Assembly (NCBI RefSeq): GCF_036898095.1
Contig: NC_090725.1
Span: 209,328,570 to 209,392,569, forward strand
Length of the DNA: 64,000 nt
Source of the DNA: Palaemon carinicauda
Lineage: Eukaryota; Arthropoda; Malacostraca; Decapoda; Palaemonidae
Direction: 5' to 3'
In this document: in pieces, positions 20,534 through 30,870 of the stretch
Layout: each line of letters starts with the position of its first letter
Position numbering within the stretch: the stretch's first letter is position 1
Made by a program: the position numbers and the translations under genes
Notes under the pieces: generated by a model
Databases searched by the model: none
The model's input: only the letters and a program-made list of their open reading frames with translations
Told to the model about the DNA's origin: nothing

Positions 20534-22991
20534 GAAAGGGCGGGATAAACCTAGTCGCTGGGGTATCGATCTTGGGTCTCACGACATAAGACGATGAAGG
20601 AGCACCCTTGCGAGCAGAAGTCGCCATCAGGTCGTGTGTATCCTTCTGCACCAGCGAAGCCGCAATGTCCTTGATCAGCTGTTGAGGAAACAAGGCAGCT
20701 GATAAGGGGGCAAAGAGAAGCTCCGACCTTTGACAGGGAGTAACTCCTGCCGAAAGGAACGAGCAAAGAGTCTCCCTCTTCTTCAGGACTCCAGCCGTAA
20801 AGGTAGCGGCGAGCTCATTGGAGCCATCACGGATGGCTTTGTCCATGCAAGACATAATAAGCACGGAAACATCCTGGTCGGCCGACGAGATCTTCCTGCT
20901 TAATGCTCCTAGAGACCAATCTAAAAAGTTAAAAACTTCGAAGGCCCTGTAAACTCCTTTAAGGAGATGGTCAAGGTCCGAGGAGGACCAACAAACTTTA
21001 GAGCGTCCCATGGCCAGGCGACGGGGAGAGTCTACGAGGCTTGAGAAGTCTCCCTGGGCAGAGGCAGGGACTCCCAAGCCGAGAACTTCTCCCGTGTCAT
21101 ACCAGACGCTCGCTCTAGAAGCTAGTTTAAAAGGAGGGAAAGCAAAGGCCGTCTTCCCCAAAATCCTCCTGGTAACCAACCAGTCGCCTAGCAAACGTAA
21201 AGCCCTCTTAGAAGAGCGAGAGAGCACTAGCTTAGTAAAAGAAGGCTTCGAAGTAGCTAGGCCTAGCGCAAACTCTGACGGAGGCGAACGAGGAGCAGAA
21301 GTTACAAAATGGTCTGGGAAAAGATCCTTAAAAATCATCATGATTTTCTTAAAGTCCATAGAGGGTTGAGCAGCCTTAGGCTCTTCTCCGTCTGATAAAA
21401 CACCCAAAGGAATATCAGTAGGCGGAGGATCAGCAACATCCTCATCTGAAGGAACCTCGTCCGACAATTGACGAGTCTCAAGAAAAGGAGAGACCTGCCG
21501 CGGTGGCAATGCTTGAATGGCAAAGTCCATACGCAAAGGAGCAGCAGTAGCAGTCAAGGAAGCGACGTCATGTCGCTGCTGAAAGGACTGACCAGCAACA
21601 ACAACAGGAGTTGATGGACGCTCGACGTCAAGTCGAGACTGCCTTGACTGCCTAGACTGAGCAGTCAAAACAACCCTTGACTGCGGTGCTTGACGCTCAA
21701 CGTCAAAACAAGGCAACTGAGCTGGTTGGCGAACGTCCTGAACGTCAACACGAGACTGCGGCAGCGGCTGAACGTCAACACGAGGCTGCGGCAGCGGCTG
21801 AAAGTCAACACGGGACTGCAACGAGTGAGGATCCAAGTCACGTGACTGACGTGACAAACTACCGACATCACGTTTCATAACGTCAAAAGGACGAGTAAAA
21901 GCTCGTTTGGGCGGCTGACGCCCAGAGTCTCGATCAGCGTAACGGCGAGGATCATCGTGAACCTGCTCAACGGTATACTCCTACATAAGGGAGGCAAGCT
22001 TAGTCTGCATATCCTGCAGGACAACCCATTTAGGATCAACGGGAATCGGGACGGGCCGAGACGATGGTAACATCTGTGTCGGCAAAACATTGCCTTTACT
22101 GAGACTCTCGGAGCCCGTGTTACGCTTACGTTTAATCGGCGAACAGTCTTCCGACGACTGCAAAGGGTCAGAGCTGTCCCAATGGCTACAGCCAGGACAC
22201 TGTACCTGTCCTGAAGGGACTGACTTCCGCTTCAAGGGTCTAGAAACCTTGCGCCAAGGTTTCTTTTGCGAGAAGCCTTCGGATGACGAGGAGAAAACAG
22301 CCTCGCTCGTCTTATGGTAGGGGCGATCTTGACGAGACACGCCCGATACCACAGAGGGAACGTCTGTACGTTGGTTAAAGCCTCTCGTCCCCTTAAGTCC
22401 TACAACATTACTTCTCCCTGGTGCAGGGGAGCCTGAAAGAGGTCTCGGACTAGGAGAACGACAAGCACGAACAGACGAACCCTCGGTCGCAACACTAAAA
22501 ACACTTTGCGCACTTATCACTTTATCCCCACGATTTTCTGATTTGACACTCTGACACTTTAATAAATTCACATCCGACATGAGTTGATTACGGTCCGATG
22601 CTAAGGACTCAACTCTCTCGCCCAAAGCTTGAATGGCAAGCAACATATCCCGCATGGACGGTTTATGAGTGCTAGTAGAGGGTTCAGGAACAACTACTAC
22701 AGGGGAAGGATTAGGTTCAGGGGCATGGGAGGAGGAAAATTCCAACGACCTAGAGGAGCTTCTCCTCACCCTATCTCTCTCAAGCTTACGAGAATATTTA
22801 TCAAACTCTAGCCAGTCGAATTCCGACAAGACCACGCACTCATCACACCGATCTCCTAATTGGCAGGTTTTACCCCGGCAATTAGAACACACGGTATGTG
22901 GGTCGAGAGAGGCCTTGAGAAGACGTTTGTTACAATCCCTAGCATTACATTTGCGAAATTTAGGTCCAGGGATAGGAGAAGGGTCAGCCAT
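20445..22991 (-). pseudogene. copy C gag (ORF1), one in-frame TAG
   Basis: The ATG at 22991 begins MADPSPIPGPKFRKC. The zinc-binding cluster C-x2-C-x4-C-x5-C-x2-C lies at residues 35-55 (TVCSNCRGKTC, RCDEC). Next come a Ser-rich basic linker, SPRPLSGSPAPGR, and a second CxxC (VQCPGCSHW). A TAG at 21981-21983 (codon 337) interrupts the frame, which continues in phase through 21980-21879 and on to 20445 (about 848 codons in all). The second half has QSRVDVQ-like repeats, then a conserved block (GVPASAQGDFSSLVDSPRRLAM, LDWSLGALSRK, IMSCMDKAIRDGSNELAATF) and a basic GR/RG-rich C-terminus. Copy B has no stop at the TAG position, so it looks copy-specific. The function is inferred: structural, RNA-binding. 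Confidence 0.82.
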
Positions 22992-23194
22992 ATTGAACAG
23001 TCAAAGAAAATCCAAAACAAATCCAAAGTCATCAACAATAAACACTATCCAAAAAAGGGTTCAAGAGTTTTAATTGAAGAGAAAAACACCTGTCACAGCG
23101 AAAGCTCAAAACAACCAAAAAGAAGTACTTCACCAAAAATGACGAAAACTCCAGGTGAACAGCGAGCGGAATCAACTTGTCGACAAGACCGACA

Positions 23195-23365
23195 GAGAAG
23201 AACTGAAGCTGTTTACATGTATATGCGGTATCTGGCCGATAGTCGGCGCTGGTGGGCACACCCGCAACCTTCATGGCGATCGCTCGCGAGTTTTTGTGTT
23301 TCTGTCGAGCCGTCCGAGACCTCAGCTATTATATATTCACCGGCTAAGTTTAATATTTAAAAATG
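23195..23365 (-). repeat. left inverted terminal repeat of copy C
   Basis: The reverse complement of 16800-16957, ending TAATATTTAAAAATG at 23365. D sequence (GGTATTACTTTC) follows directly. Confidence 0.9.
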
Positions 23366-23538
23366 GGTATTACTTTCGGTGTAGCTGAAATGACGAGCCA
23401 TTAGAATTTTAACGAGGGATTACTACCCCCTCGCTAGTTAGCTACCCCTCCCCCCCTCAAACAACTGTGAATACTTCACTTTGCTTAGAGGTAGGACTTC
23501 CCCAGGGGACAGGGCTGGCGGGCAAGTTTGATTAAATG

Positions 23539-23630
23539 GCTAAGGTTTGTATAGTTAGGAAAAATACAAATTGTCTACGAATTTGTCATTTGTTCCGTAA
23601 CTGAAATACAAACCACGCTATTTAATATGG
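23539..23630 (-). repeat. internal complementary region of copy D
   Basis: 23539-23589 is complementary to 16703-16755 (right end). 23587-23630 is complementary to the left end as preserved in copy A (about 7075-7118), with the GCTATTTAATA and GTTCCGTAACTGAAATAC blocks. The joint is CAT at 23587-23589. Because D's own left end is gone, this region is the only record of it. Confidence 0.85.
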
Positions 23631-24114
23631 GTGACTCAACCCTTAGGTAAGGTGGAAAGTCCCAGCCATACTGGCTTTTGGCTTTTTGCCCGGGGACTCA
23701 GTATCTGAGTGTGTTAGTACTCAAAGATAAGGAGTCCCTGCACCTCGCAAGTGCCTTGCTCTAAAAGGACCGCGGCCTACGTAAGCTTGTGTGTGAAGGA
23801 ATGAAGTGTGACTCGGCCTAAGAAGTTGACCTGAAGTCCTTTAGATGGAATTCCAGGATAGGACCCTCCCAATACCACCTCGTAATGATATGGGGACGTG
23901 ACAATATTAACATAATGTTAGGAACACAAGGGAACATGGTTTACCTGAAGTGGTTTGAGGTCAGCTGTGCAGAGAACCCAGGATGCTGCTTTCCCCAAGA
24001 GAGGGGAGGATGAAGAAAAGAATAAGGGCCAGGCATACCTTTTCATTCATGCACACTAAACCGGGTAACAATGCCCTCAACCATCTGCTACTTGTCCATT
24101 AAAGAGCCCGAGGT

Positions 24115-27081
24115 TTAAACCAGCTGTTGTGCAGCCACCACAGGGCCGATAGAGAATGTATCGAGCCTCCTGTGGGTCACGTCTTGCAGGTAGTGGGCTG
24201 TGAAGGTCGTCTGACGCTTCCAAACCCCTGCTTGTAAAACCTGCGTCACTGAGTAGTTTCTCTTGAAGGCCAGGGACGTAACAATGCCCCTGACATCGTG
24301 TGCTCTGGGGCGACGTGACGGAGGAGGGTCAGGATTCAGGGAATGATGGATAACCCTGCGAATCCATGCTGAGATAATGTTCTTAGTGACCCTCCTCTTC
24401 ATCCTTCCGGTGATAACAAACAATGCCTGCACCCGCGGACGAACTGCAGCTGTTCTCTTGAGATAGAGCCTCAGACTCCTCACTGGGCACAGTAGGAGAT
24501 GGTTTGGGTCATCTGTTACGGAACGAAGACTCGAAATCCGGAAAGAGTCGAACCGACGGTCCAGCACTCCTGTATTTTGAGTCTTAGCTACAAACTCAGG
24601 GACGAAGACAAACGTTACCTCCCTCCATCCCCTTGAATGGGAGATGTCATATGAGAGACCATGAAGTTCGCCAACTCGTTTGGCCGAGGCCAAAGCAAGT
24701 AGGAACACCGTTTTCCAAGTCAGGTGGCGATCTAAAGCCTGGCGTAATGGTTCGAAGGGAGGTCTCTTAAGAGACCTGAGAACTCGAACCACGTTCCATG
24801 GATGAGGTCTCACTTCCGACTGAGGGCAGGTAAGTTCATAACTTCGTATGAGTAGAGAAAGTTCCAGCGAAAAAGAAATGTTCATTCCTTTGAGCCTGAA
24901 GGCAAGACTTAAGGCTGAGCGATAGCCTTTCACTGCCGAGACTGATAGACGCATTTCCTCCCGCAAATACACGAGAAACTCCGCTATTGCTGGAATAGTG
25001 GCATCGAGTGGAGAGATACCCCTTCCACGACACCAACCACAGAAAACTCTCCACTTCGCCTGGTAGACCCCTTCCGATGACTTTCGCATGTGTCCAGACA
25101 TCCTTTCCCCAAACTTGTTGCGAAAAGCCTCTCTCTGTGAGGAGATGCTGGATAGTCTCCAGGCGTAAAGCCGCAGCGAAGCTAAGGCTTTGTGAAAGAT
25201 GTTGGCATGTGGTTGTATGAGTAGCTCGTGTCGTGGAGGAAGTTCTCTCGGGAGTTCCATCAGGAGCTGCAGAAGGTCCTGAAACCACTCTGCGTGATGC
25301 CATAGCGGAGCTATTAAAGTCATAGACAGGGTGAACGATATTCTGGTCTTGTTGAGTACCCTCCTCATCAGACAGAACGGGGGAAAGGCGTACACGTCAA
25401 TGTTGTCCCACCGTTGTTGGAAGGCATCTTCCCAGAGTGCCTTGGGGTCCGGGACTGGGGAGCAGTACAGCGGAAGCTTGAAATTCAAGGCTGTCGCGAA
25501 CAGATCCACCGTCAAGGAACCCCACAAAGTCAGGACTTTGTTGGCCACTAGACGACCCAAAGACCACTCGGTACTCACTATCTGTGATGCCCTGCTCAGA
25601 CTGACGGCGAGCACATTCCTCTTGCCTGGAATGAAGCGAGCTGATAGTGGAATCGAGTGGACTTCGGTCCATCTCAGTATCTCTACTGCGAGATGGGATA
25701 GCTGCTCTGAAAAGGTACCTCCCTGCTTGTTGATATAAGCCACTACCGTGGAGTTGTCGCTCATCACCACCACGGAGTGACACGCCAGGTACTGTTGGAA
25801 CTGTTGAAGTGCCAGGAATACGGCCTTCATTTCTAGCAGATTTATGTGGAGGCACTTTTCTGATTCTGACCACAGGCCTGAGGTCCTGTGGTTCAGAACA
25901 TGGGGCCCCCACCCTTTCTTTGAGGCATCCGAAAATAGCATCAAATCTGAGGGGAGGACGAGAAGATCCACTCCCTTTCGTAGGTTCTCGTCTGTCACCC
26001 ACCACTGAAGGTCCATCCGTTCCGCAGGACCCATAGGGATCAAGACGTCCGGGGAATCGTATCCTTGATTCCACCGGGATTTGAGTCGCCATCGCAGGGA
26101 TCTCATCCTGAGGCGACCGTTTGGAACTAGACGGGCCAGGGAAGAAAGGTGACCGAGGAGATGTAACCACAATTGGGCTGGGAGTTCTTCCCGTCTGAGG
26201 AAAGGGTCTACGACCATCCTCAGCCTTGGTATCCCGTCGTCTGATGGGAAGGCTTTGTGGAGATTGGTGTCCAAGATCATACCTAGATATACCAGTCGCT
26301 GAGTTGGAAGCAGAGAAGACTTCTCGAGATTTACCATGATCCCTAGATCTTGGCAAATTCTTAGAAGCTTGTCCCGGTGTCGAAGAAGGGTCGACTCAGT
26401 GTCTGCCAGGATCAGCCAGTCGTCCAGATAACGGAGGAGACGGATGCCGATCCTGTGTGCCCACGAAGAAATCAGGGTGAACACTTTGGTAAATACCTGA
26501 GGTGCTGTGGAGAGACCGAAACACAGCACCTTGAACTGGTAGATCTTGTTGTCTAGGCTGAATCTTAAGTACTTCCTTGAAGACGGATGGACTGGGATCT
26601 GGAAGTACGCGTCCTTCGGGTCCAGTGTACACATGAAGTCTTGTGGTCTCACAGCAAGTCTGACCGTGTCTGCTGTCTCCATGCTGAACAGAGTTTGTTT
26701 GACAAACCTGTTCAGAGCTGAGAGGTCAATGACTGGTCTACAGCCTCCAGACGCCTTCTTTACAAGAAAGAATCGACTGAAGAAGCCTGGGGAACCGTCG
26801 ACGACCTACTGGAGAGCATCCTTCTTTAACATGACCTCGACTTCTGCCCGTAGGGCTTGCCCCTTTGCCGATCCATGGCATAGGAGCTTAACAACACTGG
26901 ATCCACTGTCAGGGGAGGTAGAGATGTTGTGAAGGGGACGCGATATCCCTGACTGATTACGGAAATCATCCAGGAATCGACCCCGAGTTGCTGCCACCTG
27001 ATCGCGCAACTTCGTAGGCATCCCCCCCACTGGTGGACAAGCAGGGGGACTGCCAATCCTAGCGTTTGCGGCCTTGGCCAC
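24115..27081 (-). pseudogene. copy D pol: RT / RNase H / methyltransferase-like / tyrosine recombinase, one in-frame TAG
   Basis: About 989 codons in one frame, interrupted once by TAG at 26813-26815 (after LKKDALQ). Downstream is a clean 855-codon stretch. Numbering from the Met at 26682: RT FMCTLDPKDAYFQIPVHP (16-33), LCFGLSTAP (53-61) and YLDDW (85-89); RNase H FSDASKKGWG (about 245) and SDNSTVVAYINKQGG (about 300); then VDLFAT to YAFPPF and LIAPLW, the DIRS methyltransferase-like region; then the tyrosine recombinase (about 515-855) with Arg in SAKRVGELH, H-x-x-R in RAHDVRGI and Tyr in TAHYLQDV. The last RNase H Asp (NVLAD in B and C) is Val here (NVLAVSLSR). A conserved Trp before the RT palm is Cys (GGCRPVIDL). 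It ends at TAA 24115. The open frame overlaps gag in the +1 frame at 27059-27081, without an ATG. Confidence 0.9.
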
Positions 27082-30000
27082 TCCCTCTAGGATTTTTCCC
27101 TCCCCTGGAGGACTTTTGGCCTTTCTTGTCTATGACAGGAAAGGGCTGCTGTTTGGACACCGTCGTCTTTGCTGCCAGTGCCAGTTTCGTCGTCTTGGAA
27201 GGGCGAGGTTGTTGAGGTGCTGGAGGTTTGTAGGGCTTTGATGTGAGAGCCCTCTGGAGGAGAGAGTCCTGATTGGATTTCCTCCACCTCTCAGCTGCCT
27301 GTTCCACATCTTTAGGCTCAAACAGATTCTTTCCCAAAAGGGAAGAATGTCTGAGCCTGCTGACTTCGGCGGCTGGGACCTTCGAATGGAACCTTTCTGC
27401 CACCGCATCACGTCGTTTTAAGATGGAATTGGCCCACAAGTTCAAGACTTGGTGGGCCAGAAACTTAATGGTGCGGGTGCCCGAAAGGAGGAAGGTCTCC
27501 AGGGCTTTCCTGGTGCTCTCCTAAGACAGATCCTCGGATCGCAACAGGATGCCAAGAGACCCCAGCCAGACGTCCAGCCACGAAGTAGCCTGCATGGCAC
27601 ACTTCGCAACCTTCTCCTGACATAGGATCTATGTCGCCGAGAAAGTCCCTTGCTGGTTAGAGAGCCTCTCTAGAGGGACTCCCTTGGTAAGCTCTTCCAC
27701 CGAGTGGTGCAAGGGAAGAGCTAAGCAAGACTCCTCCATGATCTCAAAGTACCTCCTCTGGTGGATACGAGGAGGAGGGAGGAGCTTGTTGCCAGCAGTG
27801 GAATGGCTGGAGGCGGCGAGTTTGGAGAGCTGGGCCTCAACCTTATCCCTGGCACTCTTCACCCCTTGGGACCAGGGCAAAGCCGCACTGGCCTTAGCGG
27901 GCTTCTGGGTGCCAAAGACTCGGTCCAGGACCGTGTCCTTGCCCTCACGAGGAGGAATCTTGGGGTCCGGGAACCCGTTGAGATGCCTCATCAGGGTCAG
28001 GACCTGCCAGAAGGCATGCTCTGACTCCTGTTGCTCTCCTCCTGGAGAACTGGCTGCAAAGTCTCCCGTCCCCAAAGGCTCTACTTAGGGGGACACGTGG
28101 ACGTTCTCCGCTGGTCTCGTTGGCTCTGGTCAAATCCTAGAAGACTTAGGGTTGGTCTTAGAGTCCTTAGGTTCCCTCCTAGGAGAGATACAGGACTCCA
28201 ATAACGAAGTCTGAGGGCTCTTCTCCGCCCCAACTCGGGACGATTCTCCTGCTCGAGGTGGGGTTTCTCCCATTGGTGCGATGGGAGAACGTCTCACCTC
28301 GGTAGACTCCCCTGAGGACAGAAAATCCTCGTCCACAGGAGATGGAGAGAAAGTCTGAGGGGGGGAGGGAGCCTTCCTCAAGGATTTTCTAGGAGCCAGC
28401 TTGACCCTGGGAGAAGTTACCACGACTTCTACTCCTCTCTTCCTCTTCAGTGGGGTCGGAGCTGCCCTTGATTTGAGGCCCAACTCAGAGAAGGCAGGCT
28501 TGACAGCCTGAACGACAGCTCTGATAAGAGACCCAAACCATGGCTGTTTACTGACTGATGCTGTGTCAGAGACTCCCTCTGGAGGGAAGGGGATCAGGAG
28601 ATCCTTCGGAGTAGACACTACAACGGGGCCTGCCTGAAAAGAAAGGGAAAAAGAAGAAGGTTGGTTCCTGGACCTATCTGAAGACTTCCCCTCCTCCTGC
28701 GAGCGCGATGGTCTGCGCTTGCGGGGGTGGGAACGTGAAAAAGATGACCTGGATGCTCTCGTTCCTGAAGCCTCGCGCGGGGGCTCGCGCTGGCGGCCGC
28801 GCAGGTGAGCGCTGACGAGCTGGAGAGCGATGGCGCACAGGCGAGCGATGGCGCACAGGCGAGCGATGGCGCACAGGCGAGCGATGGCGCGCAGGCGAGC
28901 GATGGCGCACAGGCGAGCGATGGCGGCGCGAGCGATGGCGCGCAGGCGAGCGATGGCGCGCAGGCGAGCGATGGCGCACAGGCGAGCGATGGCGCGCAGG
29001 CGAGCGATGGCGCGCAGGCGAGCGATGGCGCGCAGGCGAGCGATGGCGCACAGGTGAGCGATGGCGCATAGACGAGCGATGGCGCGCAGGACGCGCAGGT
29101 GAGCGACTTCGCACTGGCGAGGGTGCGCGTGGGCGCGCAGGCGATCTATGGCGAGCAGGCGAGTGGGCGTGCTGGCGAGCGAAGGCGCGCAGGTGATGGT
29201 GCGTACGGGCGGGCAGGTGATCATGATCAGTGGTGCGCAGGTTCGCGATCTGGCGAAGGCAGAGGGTGCGCAGTAGGAACAACAAGCGTAGTTGCGAGTG
29301 AAGGTGACTGCTCGTGGGCGCACAGGATCTCGGAGACCTCTAGAAGAGAGCAGAGCAAGGGCTGGAACATGTGTGCGCGAAGGTGACTGCGCGCGATGGC
29401 GCGCGGGCGAGGGCGAGGGCTGACGAGTGGGCGAAGTCCGAGGGCGCGCAGGAGATCGCTGACGAGAAGGCGAAAATAGTCTTTTCCCTCCTGTGCCCAG
29501 ATCCGGAGATCGTGGGCGCGCAGGTGAAGAGCGCTGGCGCACAGGAGATCATGAGTGCGCAGATGTGCGTTGGCGAGAAGATCGCTGGCGCGCAGGTGAG
29601 TGCTGGCGCGCAGGAGATCGATGGCGAGCAGGAGAGCGCTGGCGCGTAGACTCTGCAGCAGGAGATCGCTGGCGCATTGTCCCTGGCACAGGATGTTTCT
29701 GGATAGTAGTCTCAGGAACAGCAGGAGAGCGCTTGCGCGCAATTGCGAGTGAGCGCGCAGGAGAACGTGGGCACACAGGGGATACCTGGCACCTAAGGGA
29801 CTTACTCACAAGGTGAGAAAGCCCCTTTTGCCCCGAAGGGACCGGTGCCCGTTGGGTAACGGGGTGCGTGGGCGCCCACAGCGCGTCAGCACCCAGGAAC
29901 GGAGACGGAAGATCAGCAGGTCTGGCAGGCGAAGGAGATCGCGAACGATCAGCAGAGAGGTCCAGGGATGCACCTGCAACGGTCGCTGCACGGCGAGGAG

Positions 30001-30857
30001 AATCCTCTGCGGGGGACTGCGAAGGCGAAGAACCGAAGAGGCACCTCCTAAGTCCCTTGTGGGGAGAAGGAAAGCCTCTACGGCAAAGAGGAAGACAAGC
30101 CTTACGTCTGATACGTCCTCTGGGGGCAGCAGGCAGACCATCATCAGTCCTCCGAAGAGGAGTCTGTGTTAGTGAACTCCCACGAGGGGGAGAATCACCT
30201 GCAGGAGAGACCGTTGGACTTAGCTCCTCCCTCGAAGGATGTTCGGAGGGGGGAACTAAGCCTTGAGCAACATCAGCACCCAAGGCAGAGGTTTGACCTA
30301 ACTCGTCAGAAGCCTCTGCCACAACAACGTCGACGATAGACAGAGGGTCAACCTCTGCTATGGCCGGCGACTGTTTGACAGCAGCCCCCAACCTGATTAT
30401 GTCAAACAGGGCTTCCTTGGAGGGCAAACCCTGAAGCCCCAAGGAAGCCCAAAGCTGCAATAAATCATCATTAGACACATCAGCAGAAATAACCTCGCCC
30501 CGGGGGAGGAGGAGGAGCTGCCTCGCTATGGGAGGCAACGCCCTCTCCCGCACCAAGAGGTTGGCGAACACAAGTACGGCCTACGCTACCACTCGACGGC
30601 CTCTCGGAAGAGACCGATCGAGTGGGAGCTTCGGAGGAGGTTTGGGCTACGGAAGAAGAGTCCTTGGGATTTTCTCTCTTCAAGGAAACCCTCTAATGAG
30701 AAATATCCCGTTTAGACTTCTTCTTTTGGCGCCGTGAAAACCTCTCCCACTGGGAGATAGACCACTCCCTACACTCACCGCACACTTTATTTCTGTCACA
30801 CCGTTGACCCCTACAAAAAGGACACAAGGTGTGAGGGTCCGTGTCGACCGCCGACAT
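27059..30857 (-). pseudogene. copy D gag (ORF1), several TAG codons and a frameshift
   Basis: The ATG at 30857 begins MSAVDTDPHT, then C-x2-C-x4-C-x5-C-x2-C (LCPFCRGQRC, VCGEC), the same spacing as family 2. A TAG at about 30693 is shared in position with copy A. The frame continues in phase to about 30480, then shifts within a G-rich tract (about 30498-30520). Next are an acidic/Ser-Pro region (29549-30571), a long Arg-Ser-Pro repeat region (28674-29285 in one frame), and a capsid-like part (27629-28075, HAFWQVLTLMRHLNGF). TAG codons at about 27630 and 27523 interrupt the same frame before the basic C-terminal segment (27059-27445, SSRGGKNPRGSGQGRKR). The Arg-Ser-Pro repeats resemble RS domains, so an RNA- or protein-binding role is inferred. 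Confidence 0.8.
28806..29086 (-). repeat. 18-bp minisatellite encoding RSP(A/V)RH repeats in copy D gag
   Basis: About 15 tandem units of GCGATGGCGCACAGGCGA, differing mainly at CAC/CGC. On the minus strand they encode the hexapeptide RSPVRH/RSPARH. One unit is truncated near 28920-28930. Looser units continue to about 29770. 18 is a multiple of three, so every frame on both strands stays open (plus-strand DGAQAS and MAHRRA readings are by-products). Confidence 0.92.
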
Positions 30858-30870
30858 GTAAGTACCACTG

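Larger units (their letters stand above)
16762..23365 (-). mobile_element. DIRS-like retrotransposon, family 2, copy C (complete, nearly intact)
   Basis: 6604 bp with both inverted terminal repeats (16762-16957 and 23195-23365), an internal complementary region (16997-17091), gag (22991 to 20445) and pol (20533 to 17482). It starts and ends with ATG (16762-16764 and 23363-23365). It is inserted in the right terminal repeat of copy D. Defects are few: a TAG in gag, a 5-bp tandem duplication and one TGA in pol. It is therefore probably the youngest element here. Confidence 0.92.
23366..30870 (-). mobile_element. DIRS-like retrotransposon, family 1, copy D (main part; end fragment at 16703-16761)
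   Basis: The remainder of the right terminal repeat (23366 to about 23460), the internal complementary region (23539-23630), pol (27081 to 24115) and gag (30857 to 27059). Without copy C it would be about 7.6 kb. No left terminal repeat is found beyond gag: sequence above about 30870 no longer matches copy A. The 5' end is therefore truncated or replaced. Coding is well kept in phase but carries several TAG codons and a frameshift. Confidence 0.88.

Noticed and set aside
21981..21983. Read-through TAG in copy C gag as a family feature
   Set aside because: Copy B has sense codons at the aligned position (LSSLIEAF), so I treat it as a copy-specific mutation.
25397..26356. 319-codon minus-strand ORF
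   Set aside because: A shadow of copy D pol with no domain motifs. The 855-codon frame covers it.
28805..29071. Plus-strand ORFs of DGAQAS and MAHRRA repeats
   Set aside because: They are other-frame readings of the 18-bp minisatellite. The minus-strand RSPARH frame is the one in register with gag.
28806..29086. Possible CRISPR array
   Set aside because: Units are directly tandem with no spacers, coding, and in an animal genome.
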